64,000 bases of DNA from Dendrophyllia cribrosa (Eukaryota; Cnidaria; Anthozoa; Scleractinia; Dendrophylliidae): assembly GCA_024195265.1 (NCBI GenBank), contig JAJLRJ010000003.1, forward strand, positions 33,427,643-33,491,642, written 5' to 3'. Numbering within the stretch: the first letter of the stretch is position 1; every line of letters begins with the position of its first letter. The notes below the pieces were generated by a model. That model worked only from the letters and a program-made list of their open reading frames with translations, had not been told where the DNA came from and made no database searches. This document shows, in pieces, positions 23,401-35,400 of this stretch. The translations under genes and the position numbers were made by a program.

Positions 23401-26400
23401 AAAAGCATTCAAACCGAGCAATGTAGTGAAAGTCCAAATTATCTCGTAAAATCCGATCGCGAAACTGCGTGTATTAAAATTTATATCGACAACGAGCTAG
23501 TACAAAACTAGAATCAAATGAGAAATTTAAGCAAGACTTTTTAATGAAAATTAACAGAATATCGATTAGAAGAAAAAAGAAATGGAAAAATAAGAACACT
23601 TGAATCAAATGGAGTCAAAAACTTTGTAAACAAGTGCAAGATTGTCTAATTACAGTATTTTTTAAACCAAAAACCGCTTTGTAAAAAAAAAAAAAACAAC
23701 AAACGCCGAACAAACTATTAAATCAACAAATCATAAAATCCAAACTTGTACTCGCCTTTTTGAGGAATAACATTGACCTTTAATTTTATGGCTGATTTCT
23801 CCTTCCACCCAGTAGTTTAATCTCTCTTTCTTCATTGAGTCTTTATGATACCTCGTCTTTAGCGTGTTTTCGGATCTTTGTATGTCAGCCGACCGATCAG
23901 CCATGCATGGTGAAACTTTGCTGGTTTCTTCATTGTTTTCTTCATTTGTGTCGTTAAATATTTTATCTGGCCAATAAAATTCACTTTCGCTTTGGTAGCT
24001 TTCGTCTGGGTCCATAATTAATGGAAAATTCAATAAAACCAGGGCTTGCAAGCTTACAGAACAACAGAGTCACATCACTCACGAAAGGCTCACGAAAGCG
24101 TTACCGTGCCCGTGGGCAGAGATAGGAAAATCCGGACCGCGCTAAGAACCAATCAGATTGCAGGATTCGTTACCGTGCCCTCTTGGAAAAAAATAATTAC
24201 ATATATCGTATACCATCAGGACGCCGTTAGACATTTGCATTTTATCTTTTGCTGAAGAAGGCAACAGTAGTTGCCGAAACGTCCAACACAACATTTTTAG
24301 CCAGTGTCAACTTTTTAATATTTCTTTTTAACATGCCTGGCTACACACCAAACATTTTGGTATATATATGTTGTGATTCAATTTTTTCTTTGGTTTTTAC
24401 ATTTTCAAACCAGTTTAATTTTTACTTTCCTTTATTTCAGATTCATTATCATATTCTAAGACAATACAAAACAAAAGTCAAATTGGTTTAAAACAAATTT
24501 AACCAAAGAAAAATTTCAACCACAACATATACGTCAGACAGTCTGTTATTTCAAAATGTTTAGTTAATGTGTTATCTATTTGCAGGATATGGACGCTTTA
24601 AAAATCAAGATTATAGAGTATTCTTAGCTCTTTTGGAACAAACAAAAATTAACAATAGTGAAGAAAATAAGGTGCGTTATTAAAATAATTATACCGTTGT
24701 ATCTGTTGTGGTTTAAATATTATTTTGGTTTAAAATTTTCAAACCAGTTTAATTTTTATTTTCTTTTGTTTTAGATTCATTACCATAATCTGAAACAATG
24801 GAAAATCAAAATCAAACTGGTTTGAAAAATTTTAAACCAAAATAAAAATTAAACCACAACATATCTACAGGAATCATAACTTGCTACAATTTTTAGGCAA
24901 AATTACATAGAGGATTCAGGGCTGTGCTCTAGCAGTGCCCTGCAGGTGCCATAGGTGACTAATGTTATAGTTAGTTGTTTATACATGAAGTTGGACTTCC
25001 TTTGTGCTCCCAGAAGAAAAGAAAAATACCAAATTTGGTTTTGTAAAATATTGAAAAACAAATGGTACCATGCAAAAGTACTGAGGTTTTTCATTTGAAT
25101 GGTCACACCATAGGATTTTCTCCACAGACTCAAAAGTTAAAACCATGCTACATGTCTCCATAATAGACTCTGTTGTTTTTTCTTTGTGGCGAGGGGATAA
25201 GAGATGGGGGGGGGGGGGGGGGTAATTTGGGCTGAAAATTCCATCCCAGTGTGAGCTAACCATGCTGGACATTTCAGCACAGTCATATGGGCAGAAAGAA
25301 TGCATGTAAATGCATTCAAATCCCAGCCTACAATGTACATTGGGAACTGAACTTAATGTAATTTCCTACCACTTGTTATTTGACAATGTTTTGCTTATTG
25401 TGATATGGTTCATGTACATGATGCAAAAATTTAGTTTGATCAACTGAGTTGGTAAGGTAAATTGACCACTGTAAACAGTTTGTTAATTCCTTAAAGTGCA
25501 CCTAACCCCCAAATTTTTTGTTGCTTAATCAACTCTATGTACATTGAATAGTTGAATAGTGAAATATTTCTTGTTTTTAACTTCCCATTAGTGAGTTACA
25601 GAGGTTTGAATTTACAAAATGCTAATAAGATGACGTCAATTCAGGACTCATTTATTATACAACTACTTGTTGCCACCCCCAAGTAATATTTTTTTACGAA
25701 TCAGTTGACTATTCACAGTTTATATTTAGTATTTCTTAAATTGATTATCCTTAAGCTGTAAACTGCGTATTGTAAATTGAAGTCGAAACAGTGGCAAAGT
25801 CCTGAAATGACATCATCTTATTAGCATTTTGTAAATTCAAATCTCTGTAACTCACTAACACGACATTAAAAACAAGAAATATTTCACTATTCAACTATTC
25901 AACATACACAGAGTTGATTTTGCAAAAAAAAAGAAAATTGGGGGTTAGGTGCACTTTAAAGGAGAAGTTCACTCCAGAAGGCACTCTTTTTTTCTTTCCA
26001 CTAATGAAAAGAACATATCGAGATAGGATGCTGACCAAAGTTTCAGCTCCTAAAGAGCTTCCAATCCCAATTAAATCCTTGTCCAAAGTAGCCCAAAAAT
26101 CGTTTTGAACGCCGCCATTTTTTAACCATATTTAGCAGCCTGGCCTTGAAATGTGACGTCATTCCGTCCAACTTGAAGTGACTAGTTTTGTTTACTATAC
26201 TGAAATCACGGATTAAGAGGGTTTTCAAGCGTCCCGGCCTGTATTTCTCGAAATTCAACGGAATTTTTCTGCCCGTTAAGGCTCGAAGTTTCTATTCTCG
26301 AAAAGTATGAATTATCTTCCTGAGATTTTATACGGACCCGAGTTTTTTTTAACACATCGCAGCATCGTACATGATCTTTATAAGACAATAATTCTTCGCT

Positions 26401-29400
26401 CTATGGCGCAGACACACAGAAGAAGAAGAAAACGTTTGAGATGGGAAAGAAAAAGGTATATTCAATAGAAATTTAAGGGACTTTTAAGCGATGTGAGATT
26501 TAATATCGGCACAAACAGGAAACAACTGAAATAGTTTCTCAAGCCGAATAATTATACATTTATTTGGTTTTGGCGTTTTTTTATATACACAGATCGAATT
26601 GTTTAGCCAATAGGTCTTCGGTGCAGAATGAGGTGGGAGATTTTTCAAATGAATTTCTTGCGTACAGTTCTTTCTCAAGCTTTTAAACGTTTTATTTTGA
26701 AATTAGCATGCATCGCTAACGCTTTTAATACGACGCTTTTATTTTATGCCGATTCTTGTTAAGTAACAACAGGAGTAACAAGGATTGGTTGCGATTCCAA
26801 AGCAAATTTTTCCGATAAGCTGATGATAGAAGTTTTTTGCTTCTCATAATATATTTTTTAAACGGGAATAAGCTAAATGTGAGCAATCAAACTTAATTTT
26901 TTATTCGACAGAAATAGCTACAAAAACTGCATAGCAGCGTGCGTGTCGCGTTTCAACGCCAAAATTTGCATAGAGGCATAGAATTGGACAAGGTCAAAAT
27001 ATTTTAACACGCAATGAAAATAATAATTCTACAAGGACTATTTCATTGAGACTGATGTGAAACGCATATTATTGGAAGAAATATATTTCTATGTTCAGTT
27101 TGCTAGTGGAGTTTTCTTTCAAACTAAGTCACTGCTGAATGTTCTGATTCCTGTTATTAACGTTACAACAAAAATACCGGGAAGCGAAACAGGAAAACAC
27201 TGAAATGTCAAACAGTTTGAATAAACTATGTACATTTGACAACTGGCTGAGAAGGAGCGGTACTTGTACAAAAAGCAAATTGATTAAAAATTGTTGTTTA
27301 GTTTAATTCACAGTCAACCTGCTCTCGCAGAAGACCTAAACAAATCCGACCATATATATAAAAAATCCCCGAAGCCAATAAAATTCACGACTTGAGATAA
27401 AATTTCAGTCTTTTCGTACTTGCGCCGGTGTTCAGAAAACTGTCACATAATCGCTACAAACTTCGTTGAAAGCTATATTAAGCTTGATTGAATTTACCTT
27501 TTTCTTTCCGGTCTCAAAAGTTTTCCTTCGTTTTGTTAAGGAGTAAGGAATTATTTTCTTAAAAACCAGGTTGCGTGGTTCGGTGCTGTGATGTGGTAAA
27601 AAAAAGTCTGGTCGATATAAAATAACTCATTCTGCTTCGGGAAAAGAGAAACTTCGGGCTGAAACATAAATTATTAAAAGACCTTGAAGGGCAGAAAAAT
27701 TCCGGTGAATTTCGTGAAATGCCGCCGGGACCCTTGAAAACCCTCTTAATCCGTGATTTCAGTATAGTAAACAAAACTAGTCACTTCAAGTTGGACGGAA
27801 TGACGTCACATTTCAAGGCCAGGCTGCTAAATATGGTTAAAAAATGGCGGCGTTCAAAACGAGTTTTGTGCTACTTTGGACAAGGATTTAATTGGAATTG
27901 GAAGCTCTTTAGGAGCTGAAACTTTGGTCAGCATCCTATCTCTATATGTACTTTTTATTAGTGGAAAGAAAAAAAGGGAGCCTTCTGGAGTGAACTTCTC
28001 CTTTAATTTATGGAGGTAAATTTACCTTATCAACTCAGTTGATAAAAGCAAATTTTTGTGTTCCACTCCCCCTTCAACGTGCTGCACCACAGTTTCGTAA
28101 GAAACTACCCTTTATTCATGTACAGTGTACAGGACAGATGCATATTAAGAAAACTGATATGTGAATATGTTTACTTGCATATCAATATTTGGCTTATTTT
28201 CTGGTAATCTATTTCGTTGATGTGCCACAAAAGTCATGTCATGTTTTGGTTACTTTATTTTGCAGAGGAAGCTAGGATTATATGACTTCAGTTTTGGAGC
28301 TTGGCCTGTTGATTACAAATGGGATGAATCTAAAGCTGAGTATGTACAGTTTGCAATCTAAAGCTGACTGTGTGTACAGTTTGCAATCTAAAGCTGACTG
28401 TGTGTACAGTTTGCAATCTAAAGCTGAGTATGTACAGTTTGCAATCTAAAGCCGAGAATGTACAGTTTGCAATCTAAAGCTGACTGTGTGTACAGTTTGC
28501 AATCTAAAGCTGAGTTTGTACAGTTTGCAATCTAAAGCCGAGTATGTACAGTTTGCAATCTAAAGCTGAGTATGTACAGTTTGCAATCTAAAGCTGAGTA
28601 TGTACAGTTTACAATCTAAAGTGGACTGTGTGTACAGTTTGTAATCTAAAGCTGAGTATGTACAGTTTGCAATCTAAAGTGGACTGTGTGTACAGTTTGC
28701 AATCTAAAGCTGAGTATGTACAGTTTACAATCTAAAGCTGAGTATGTACAGTTTGCAATCTAAAGCTGACTGTGTGTACAGTTTGCAATCTAAAGTGGAC
28801 TGTGTGTACAGTTTGCAATCTAAAGCTGAGTATGTACAGTTTGCAATCTAAAGTGGACTGTGTGTACAGTTTGCAATCTAAAGTGGACTGTGTGTACAGT
28901 TTACAATCTAAAGTGGACTGTGTGTACAGTTTGCAATCTAAAGTTGAGTATGTACAGTTTGCAATCTAAAGTGGACTGTGTGTACAGTTCGCAATCTAAA
29001 GCTGAGTATGTACAGTTTGCAATCTAAAGCTGAGTATGCACAGTTTGCAATCTAAAGCTGAGTATGTACAGTTTGCAATCTAAAGTGGACTGTGTGTACA
29101 GTTTGCAATCTAAAGCTGAGTATGTACAGTTTGCAATCTAAAGCTGACTGTGTGTACAGTTTACAATCTAAAGTGGACTGTGTGTACAGTTTGCAATCTA
29201 AAGCTGAGTATGTACAGTTTGCAATCTAAAGCTGAGTATGTACAGTTTACAATCTAAAGCTGACTGTGTGTACAGTTTACAATCTAAAGTGGACTGTGTG
29301 TACAGTTTGCAATCTAAAGCTGAGTATGTACAGTTTGCAATCTAAAGCTGAGTATGTACAGTTTACAATCTAAAGCTGACTGTGTGTACAGTTTACAATC

Positions 29401-32400
29401 TAAAGTGGACTGTGTGTACAGTTTGCAATCTAAAGCTGAGTATGTACAGTTTGCAATCTAAAGCTGAGTATGTACAGTTTACAATCTAAAGCTGACTGTG
29501 TGTACAGTTTACAATCTAAAGTGGACTGTGTGTACAGTTTGCAATCTAAAGCTGAGTATGTACAGTTTGCAATCTAAAGCTGAGTATGTACAGTTTACAA
29601 TCTAAAGCTGACTGTGTGTACAGTTTACAATCTAAAGTGGACTGTGTGTACAGTTTGCAATCTAAAGCTGAGTATGTACAGTTTGCAATCTCAAGCCGAG
29701 AATGTACAGTTTGCAATCTAAAGCTGAGTATGTACAGTTTGCAATCTAAAGCTGAGTATTGTACAGTTTGCAATCTAAAGCTGAGTATGTACAGTTTGCA
29801 ATCTAAAGTGGACTGTGTGTACAGTTTGCAATCTAAAGCTGAGTATGTACAGTTTGCAATCTCAAGCCGAGAATGTACAGTTTGCAATCTAAAGCTGAGT
29901 ATGTACAGTTTGCAATCTAAAGCTGAGTATTGTACAGTTTGCAATCTAAAGCTGAGTATGTACAGTTTACAATCTAAAGTGGACTGTGTGTACAGTTTGC
30001 AATCTAAAGCTGACTGTGTGTACAGTTTGCAATCTAAAGCTGAGTATGTACAGTTTGCAATCTAAAGCCGAGAATGTACAGTTTGCAATCTAAAGCTGAG
30101 TATGTACAGTTTGTAATCTAAAGTGGACTGTGTGTACAGTTTGCAATCTAAAGCTGACTGTGTGTACAGTTTGCAATCTAAAGCTGAGTATGTACAGTTT
30201 GCAATCTAAAGCCGAGAATGTACAGTTTGCAATCTAAAGCTGAGTATGTACAGTTTGCAATCTAAAGCTGACTGTGTGTACAGTTTGCAATCTAAAGCTG
30301 ACTGTGTGTACAGTTTGCAATCTAAAGCTGAGTATGTACAGTTAACAATCTAAAGCTGAGTTTGTACAGTTTGTAATCTAAAGCTGAGTATGTACAGTTT
30401 GCAATCTAAAGCTGAGTATGTACAGTTTGCAATCTAAAGCTGACAGTGTGCACAGTTTGCAATCTAAAGCTGAGTATGTACAGTTTGCAATCTAAAGCGG
30501 AGTATGTACAGTTTACAATCTAAAGTGGACTGTGTGTACAGTTTGCAATCTAAAGCTGACTGTGTGTACAGTTTGCAATCTAAAGCTGAGTATGCACAGT
30601 TTGCAATCTTAAGCTGAGTATGTACAGTTTGCAATCTAAAGCTGAGTATGTACAGTTTGCAATCTAAAGCTGAGTATGTACAGTTTGCAATCTAAGCTGA
30701 GTATGTACAGTTTGCAATCTAAAGCTGACTGTGTGTACAGTTTGCAATCTAAAGCTGACTGTGTGTACAGTTTGCAATCTAAAGCTGAGTATGCACAGTT
30801 TGCAATCTAAAGCTGAGTATGTACAGTTTGCAATCTAAAGCTGAGTATGTACAGTTTGCAATCTAAAGCTGACTGTGTGTACAGTTTGCAATCTAAAGCT
30901 GAGTATGTACAGTTTGCAATCTAAAGCTGAGTATGTACAGTTTGCAATCTAAAGCTGAGTATGTACAGTTTGCAATCTAAAGCTGACTGTGTGTACAGTT
31001 TGCAATCTAAAGCTGAGTATGTACAGTTTGCAATCTAAAGTGGTGCCAGCTAATACAGTCAAGTTTACATTATTTTACTTAGCACCCAGGGCTGTCATTA
31101 AGCATGAAGGTCCGGTATAAAAGGCTTAGCTCCTCCTCCATTTCACACCTTTTGAGTGGTAATACAAATTAAGGCATCTTTCAGTCACAAAATGTGGCTA
31201 ACTTACGCATCCTTTAATTGTAATTTGCTTAAAAATATATAATTAAACCAAGATTTTACTTTAGCAAAATAAGAAATAGAAGTTCATAAAGACTTCTAAT
31301 ATAACTTTAAGCTTTTCCAAATTGTGTTAGCAATGGTCTTAGTAATGACGCATGTTTGTTGTCAGTTGTTAATGCTTCAGTGGTTGATTGACGACTGGAG
31401 GTGAGAATGGCCAGGCCAGGCTCCTTTTATACCAGAACTTTGTGTTTAAGGTTTGAGATTACTGGTAACACCAGTTGTCTTGAATAGGTGAGGTTGTTTA
31501 TGCAAAGCATGGAACAAGTTATAGCAGTATTGGAGACAAAATTCACTCAATCGGTCAGTCAATGGGCTGTTAACAGTGATATGTATTAAATGGTAACCTG
31601 CCTTACCGTAGGGACGGCATTGAAGAGAGAGCGGAGTTGGACATAAGGGGTGGGATCTGTGGAGTAAAACATCTAGGAAGAGGAGGGTCCAAACATTTCA
31701 TATTCACAAGTTGGATCATAGGAGCTGGCCATCTTCACCACCATTTTATTTTATGGTGTGGAGCCAAACACTGATTGAACTGGCTGCCTGTGAACATGTT
31801 TTGTTATTATTCATTTTTTTTGAGGTGTGGGTGCTGGAGGGATTTTTTTAACCTTAATATTGCAAGCAACACACTTTCATGCACTCTTAATGTTTTCATT
31901 TGTTCTTTCTTTCTCATGGTACTGTAGCAGGAGGCACTATCAACATGCATATTTAACAAACTACCAGTAAAATTACATTTTTAATAATAGTATGCTCTTT
32001 ACCTTCTTGTCGACAGCCGTAGCATATCCAGGTCATCTGAAAATAACACCTCTCATTCAAGATCTACTGGATTTTTGTCTTTCCTCGGATCTTGGCCTTG
32101 CGACATCGTTAGGTAATTTTTGTTGTAGATTATGTAGACTGTAGATTAAAAATTGACTCCTAACATCAGATTCCATTGCAACTTTTGCTTTTTAATACGA
32201 TAACAACATAACTATCTGTGATTTTCAGGTATTTTGTAGCTCACTCACTTGGTCGGCCACTTGTTTACCCTGGATCTACTGGACTTCTACAGAGTGGATT
32301 TGGTAATTAAATATTCTAACATTTTGTTGTGGGGGTGAGGGGGAAGGAGTGGGGACAGTTACATAGCAGAGTCACATCATCACTTACAAGTTGTTTAATG

Positions 32401-35400
32401 ACATGCCATTTATTTGATAAGCATGCTGGCCAGGAACTATAGAAAGAAATGTAAATACTAAAAATATCTTTGTTTGCATAAAAATTAATGACTTTGTGTT
32501 ACATGCAAAATGCCCAGTGTTCAATGTACAGTGTATGTATCCTATCAAAACTTTCAACTTTGCCAATAGGCCTATTTTGCTATTTTAAAGGCCCATTTCC
32601 ATCCGGGATGCAATGCGGTCGTTTGTTTTTGTTTTCAAGTCGCGGTATTGTTAAATGGCGTACTCTGATTGGTCAACTATTTTTATCCAGCTTTTCTCAA
32701 ACACAAGACATACACTGTATGCTCGCAAAAAATTCACAGAGCGGTTTTTCCAAATTTTTATATTGGCACGATAGCAAAAATCCATCGAAACTGCTGGGAA
32801 AAGCATCTCAAAATTAGTAAAGTGGCTGAGTTTAAAAGCGATATCCTTTAAAATAGTGGAGATATACAATAGCTCCGCAAAGTCGCCGAATTTCTTGCCT
32901 CCCGTGACAAGGTCTATAGGTCAGACACTCGTCGACTTCAAACAGCAAGAATATATACAAAACACTGTTTAAAAAATATGAAAAGGTAAACAGGGAATGT
33001 ATTTAGGAGAAGAGAATTGAAAATATTTACAGGGTTGCTTTGGAAAAAGGCGATGATAAAGGTCTTTCGAAGAATCGTAATTTCGAGATACACGAAATTC
33101 AAGATTAGCGATCGCAGCACACTATGCATCCCGAATGGAAATGGGCCTTTAAAATTCTTACTTGGCTGCGAGGCTTACATGTAGGGGAATAAAAAAAAAG
33201 AAATCACATTGAGGTTCAGGGATGAATAATTAATTTATTTTGTTAGTTTATTCCCCTTAGCCTCGGAGTCAATTAAACATTTTTACAATTATGTATTATA
33301 TATCGACATTGGCCTATCGCTTGGGCATTCGTATGGAGATAGGTGATTAGAGGTCATTAGAGTCAATCTGACTGCCTCCAATAATTAAAATGTTTAACGG
33401 TACTCTATATGTACATAAACATGTATAAGGAAAGAACATTTTATAATTATTATAAAACAATTTTAATAGCTTTTTTTAAATGTGGTTCTCAAGTTGATAG
33501 TAATAATTCCATTAATGTAAATTTGCAGGTGAAACTTTGTTGACTGGAAGAAAATATTTGCTTGAACGTGTAAGTGAGAACACTGTCTAATTTGTTAGTT
33601 TTAGAGTGGTTTCACGTAACCCATGAAATAGATACAGTAAAACCTGTATTAAGCGGACCCCATATTAAGTTGACCCCATATTAAACGGACACCCTCTACT
33701 AAGCGGACACCAGCTGCTTAATTGGGTCCCTCAATTTTCTTCCTATATTTACTGTAAAACGGACCTGTATTCAGCGGGCCCATCTATTAAACGAACACTA
33801 GCGAGGGTTCCAAGGGTGTCCACTTAATCAGGTTTCACTGTATTAGACAAATACACAGCATTAGACACTAATTCCATTGTTTTTTTTACTATTGACTATT
33901 AGACAATGACTGTTTAATTTAATTTGTTTCACAGGTTTTGTGAAATCACACAAATCATATTAATAATTGAAAGCTTATTTACTACCCTTTCTTAAGAGGT
34001 ATAAATAGCTTTCCACACAATTGAAAATACCTGTTGAGAAAATGAATAAAGAATAATGTTGTCAAGTTTGACTCGTTTTTCACTGGTCAGTATTAAATGA
34101 GTTAAGTGGCCAGCTATTCCTGATACTGAATTCTTCTTTTTTTCATTCAAATTTCTACTTTTTTTTAGCTCTTTTGTACATGTACATCTACATGTACTGA
34201 CATTTTGGGTCATTTTGTACATGTTTGTAATACTGTAATAGGAAAATAACTATTAAGCTCAATGTGGTGTTTTAATATTTGCACAGAATGGTAAAAGAGC
34301 CAAACTGGAGACTTCTGATGGTAATGAGATAGACACCATGTTCATGGACAAGAGATCCCCAAGTGAAAATATCCGTGAGAAGGGTGACACTCTGGTAAGA
34401 CATACGTAAAGAATATCCAGTCTACAAATTTTATGTATATTATATGTAACACACAGGAGAATCACTGGCTTCCTTGTGATACAGCTTTCTTTTAAAGTAC
34501 ACCTAACCCTTTTAAATTACACCTAACCCTAACAGCCCTTTGGTTGCCTTTTATGCAACCTACTACATTAGTAACAATGTGGTTTGCAGGAACGATGACT
34601 GAATGAAAGGAGTAACTCTTCTCCATGTAGGACATCTCCTTATCTTGTTTAAAATATACCACTAAACTTTCTTACAGGCCACACAAGACTTGCATCGGTC
34701 ACAATTTCTTTTAACCCTTTAGGTGTATGCCCCAACTAAATAATACCATGTATAATTAATCCTTTGAACAACTCCCAAGAGTGCCAAAGACAAAAATTCA
34801 TATAAAATCCCAAATTTCATTTTGTAAAATATTGAAAAACAAATGGTACCATACAAAAGTGCTGCCAAAGAGGTTTCATTTGAATGGTCACACCATATAG
34901 GTTTGCATTTTCACTCTGGGAGTGAAAGGGCTAAATTAATTTCATCCAATTCACTTCACAGGTCATAACATGTGAAGGCAATGCAGGTTTTTATGAAGTT
35001 GGTCTGATGACTACACCATTAAAAGGTTGGTCCTCTCTGCTTGGTTTTATTGATTGACATTTGCATTTATGTACAGAACTAAATTCAGTTTGCACTTTTA
35101 AAAGGTAGAATTTTTAACAAGTGGTAATAAAAAATATAATGATTCATTTATAAGATATTTTCTTTGATTAAGTGCATACAGTGATTTAGTGTAACAGTTA
35201 TGCAAGTAGCTGATCTTGTTGATTCTTGATCTTGTAGCTGGGTATTCAGTATTAGGATGGAATCACCCTGGTTTTGCTGGCAGCAATGTAAGTACAGGAA
35301 TATATCATTTTTTATCTTGCCTATCAACCATAATATTTAATTGATCACTGCAGTGAACTCTTTTTTAATTATAGACACATTCAGGGACAGTTCTAGCTGT

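Larger units (their letters stand above)
22644..24321. mobile_element. 1.68-kb element with 121-bp terminal inverted repeats
   Basis: The arms 22644-22764 and 24201-24321 are inverted copies; both contain GTTGTGTTGGACGTTTC-type sequence and GGTATACGATATAT. The interior carries a foldback at 22793-22933 and a minus-strand frame starting near the right arm. Intron 4 of ABHD16A. Confidence 0.75.

Noticed and set aside
22516..24491. Two frames sharing MLKKATVVAETSNTTFLASV
   Set aside because: They are the two inverted terminal repeats of one element read outward, not genes.
29546..30065. Overlapping 132- and 159-codon frames of repeated YSLQSK / YILSFRLQ-like peptides
   Set aside because: They are translations of the minisatellite within an ABHD16A intron; the monomer lengths of 28 and 30 shift frames along the array.
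28327..31043. CRISPR-like array of 28-30 bp repeats
   Set aside because: There are no unique spacers between units, the units match an exon boundary, and the DNA is animal nuclear.
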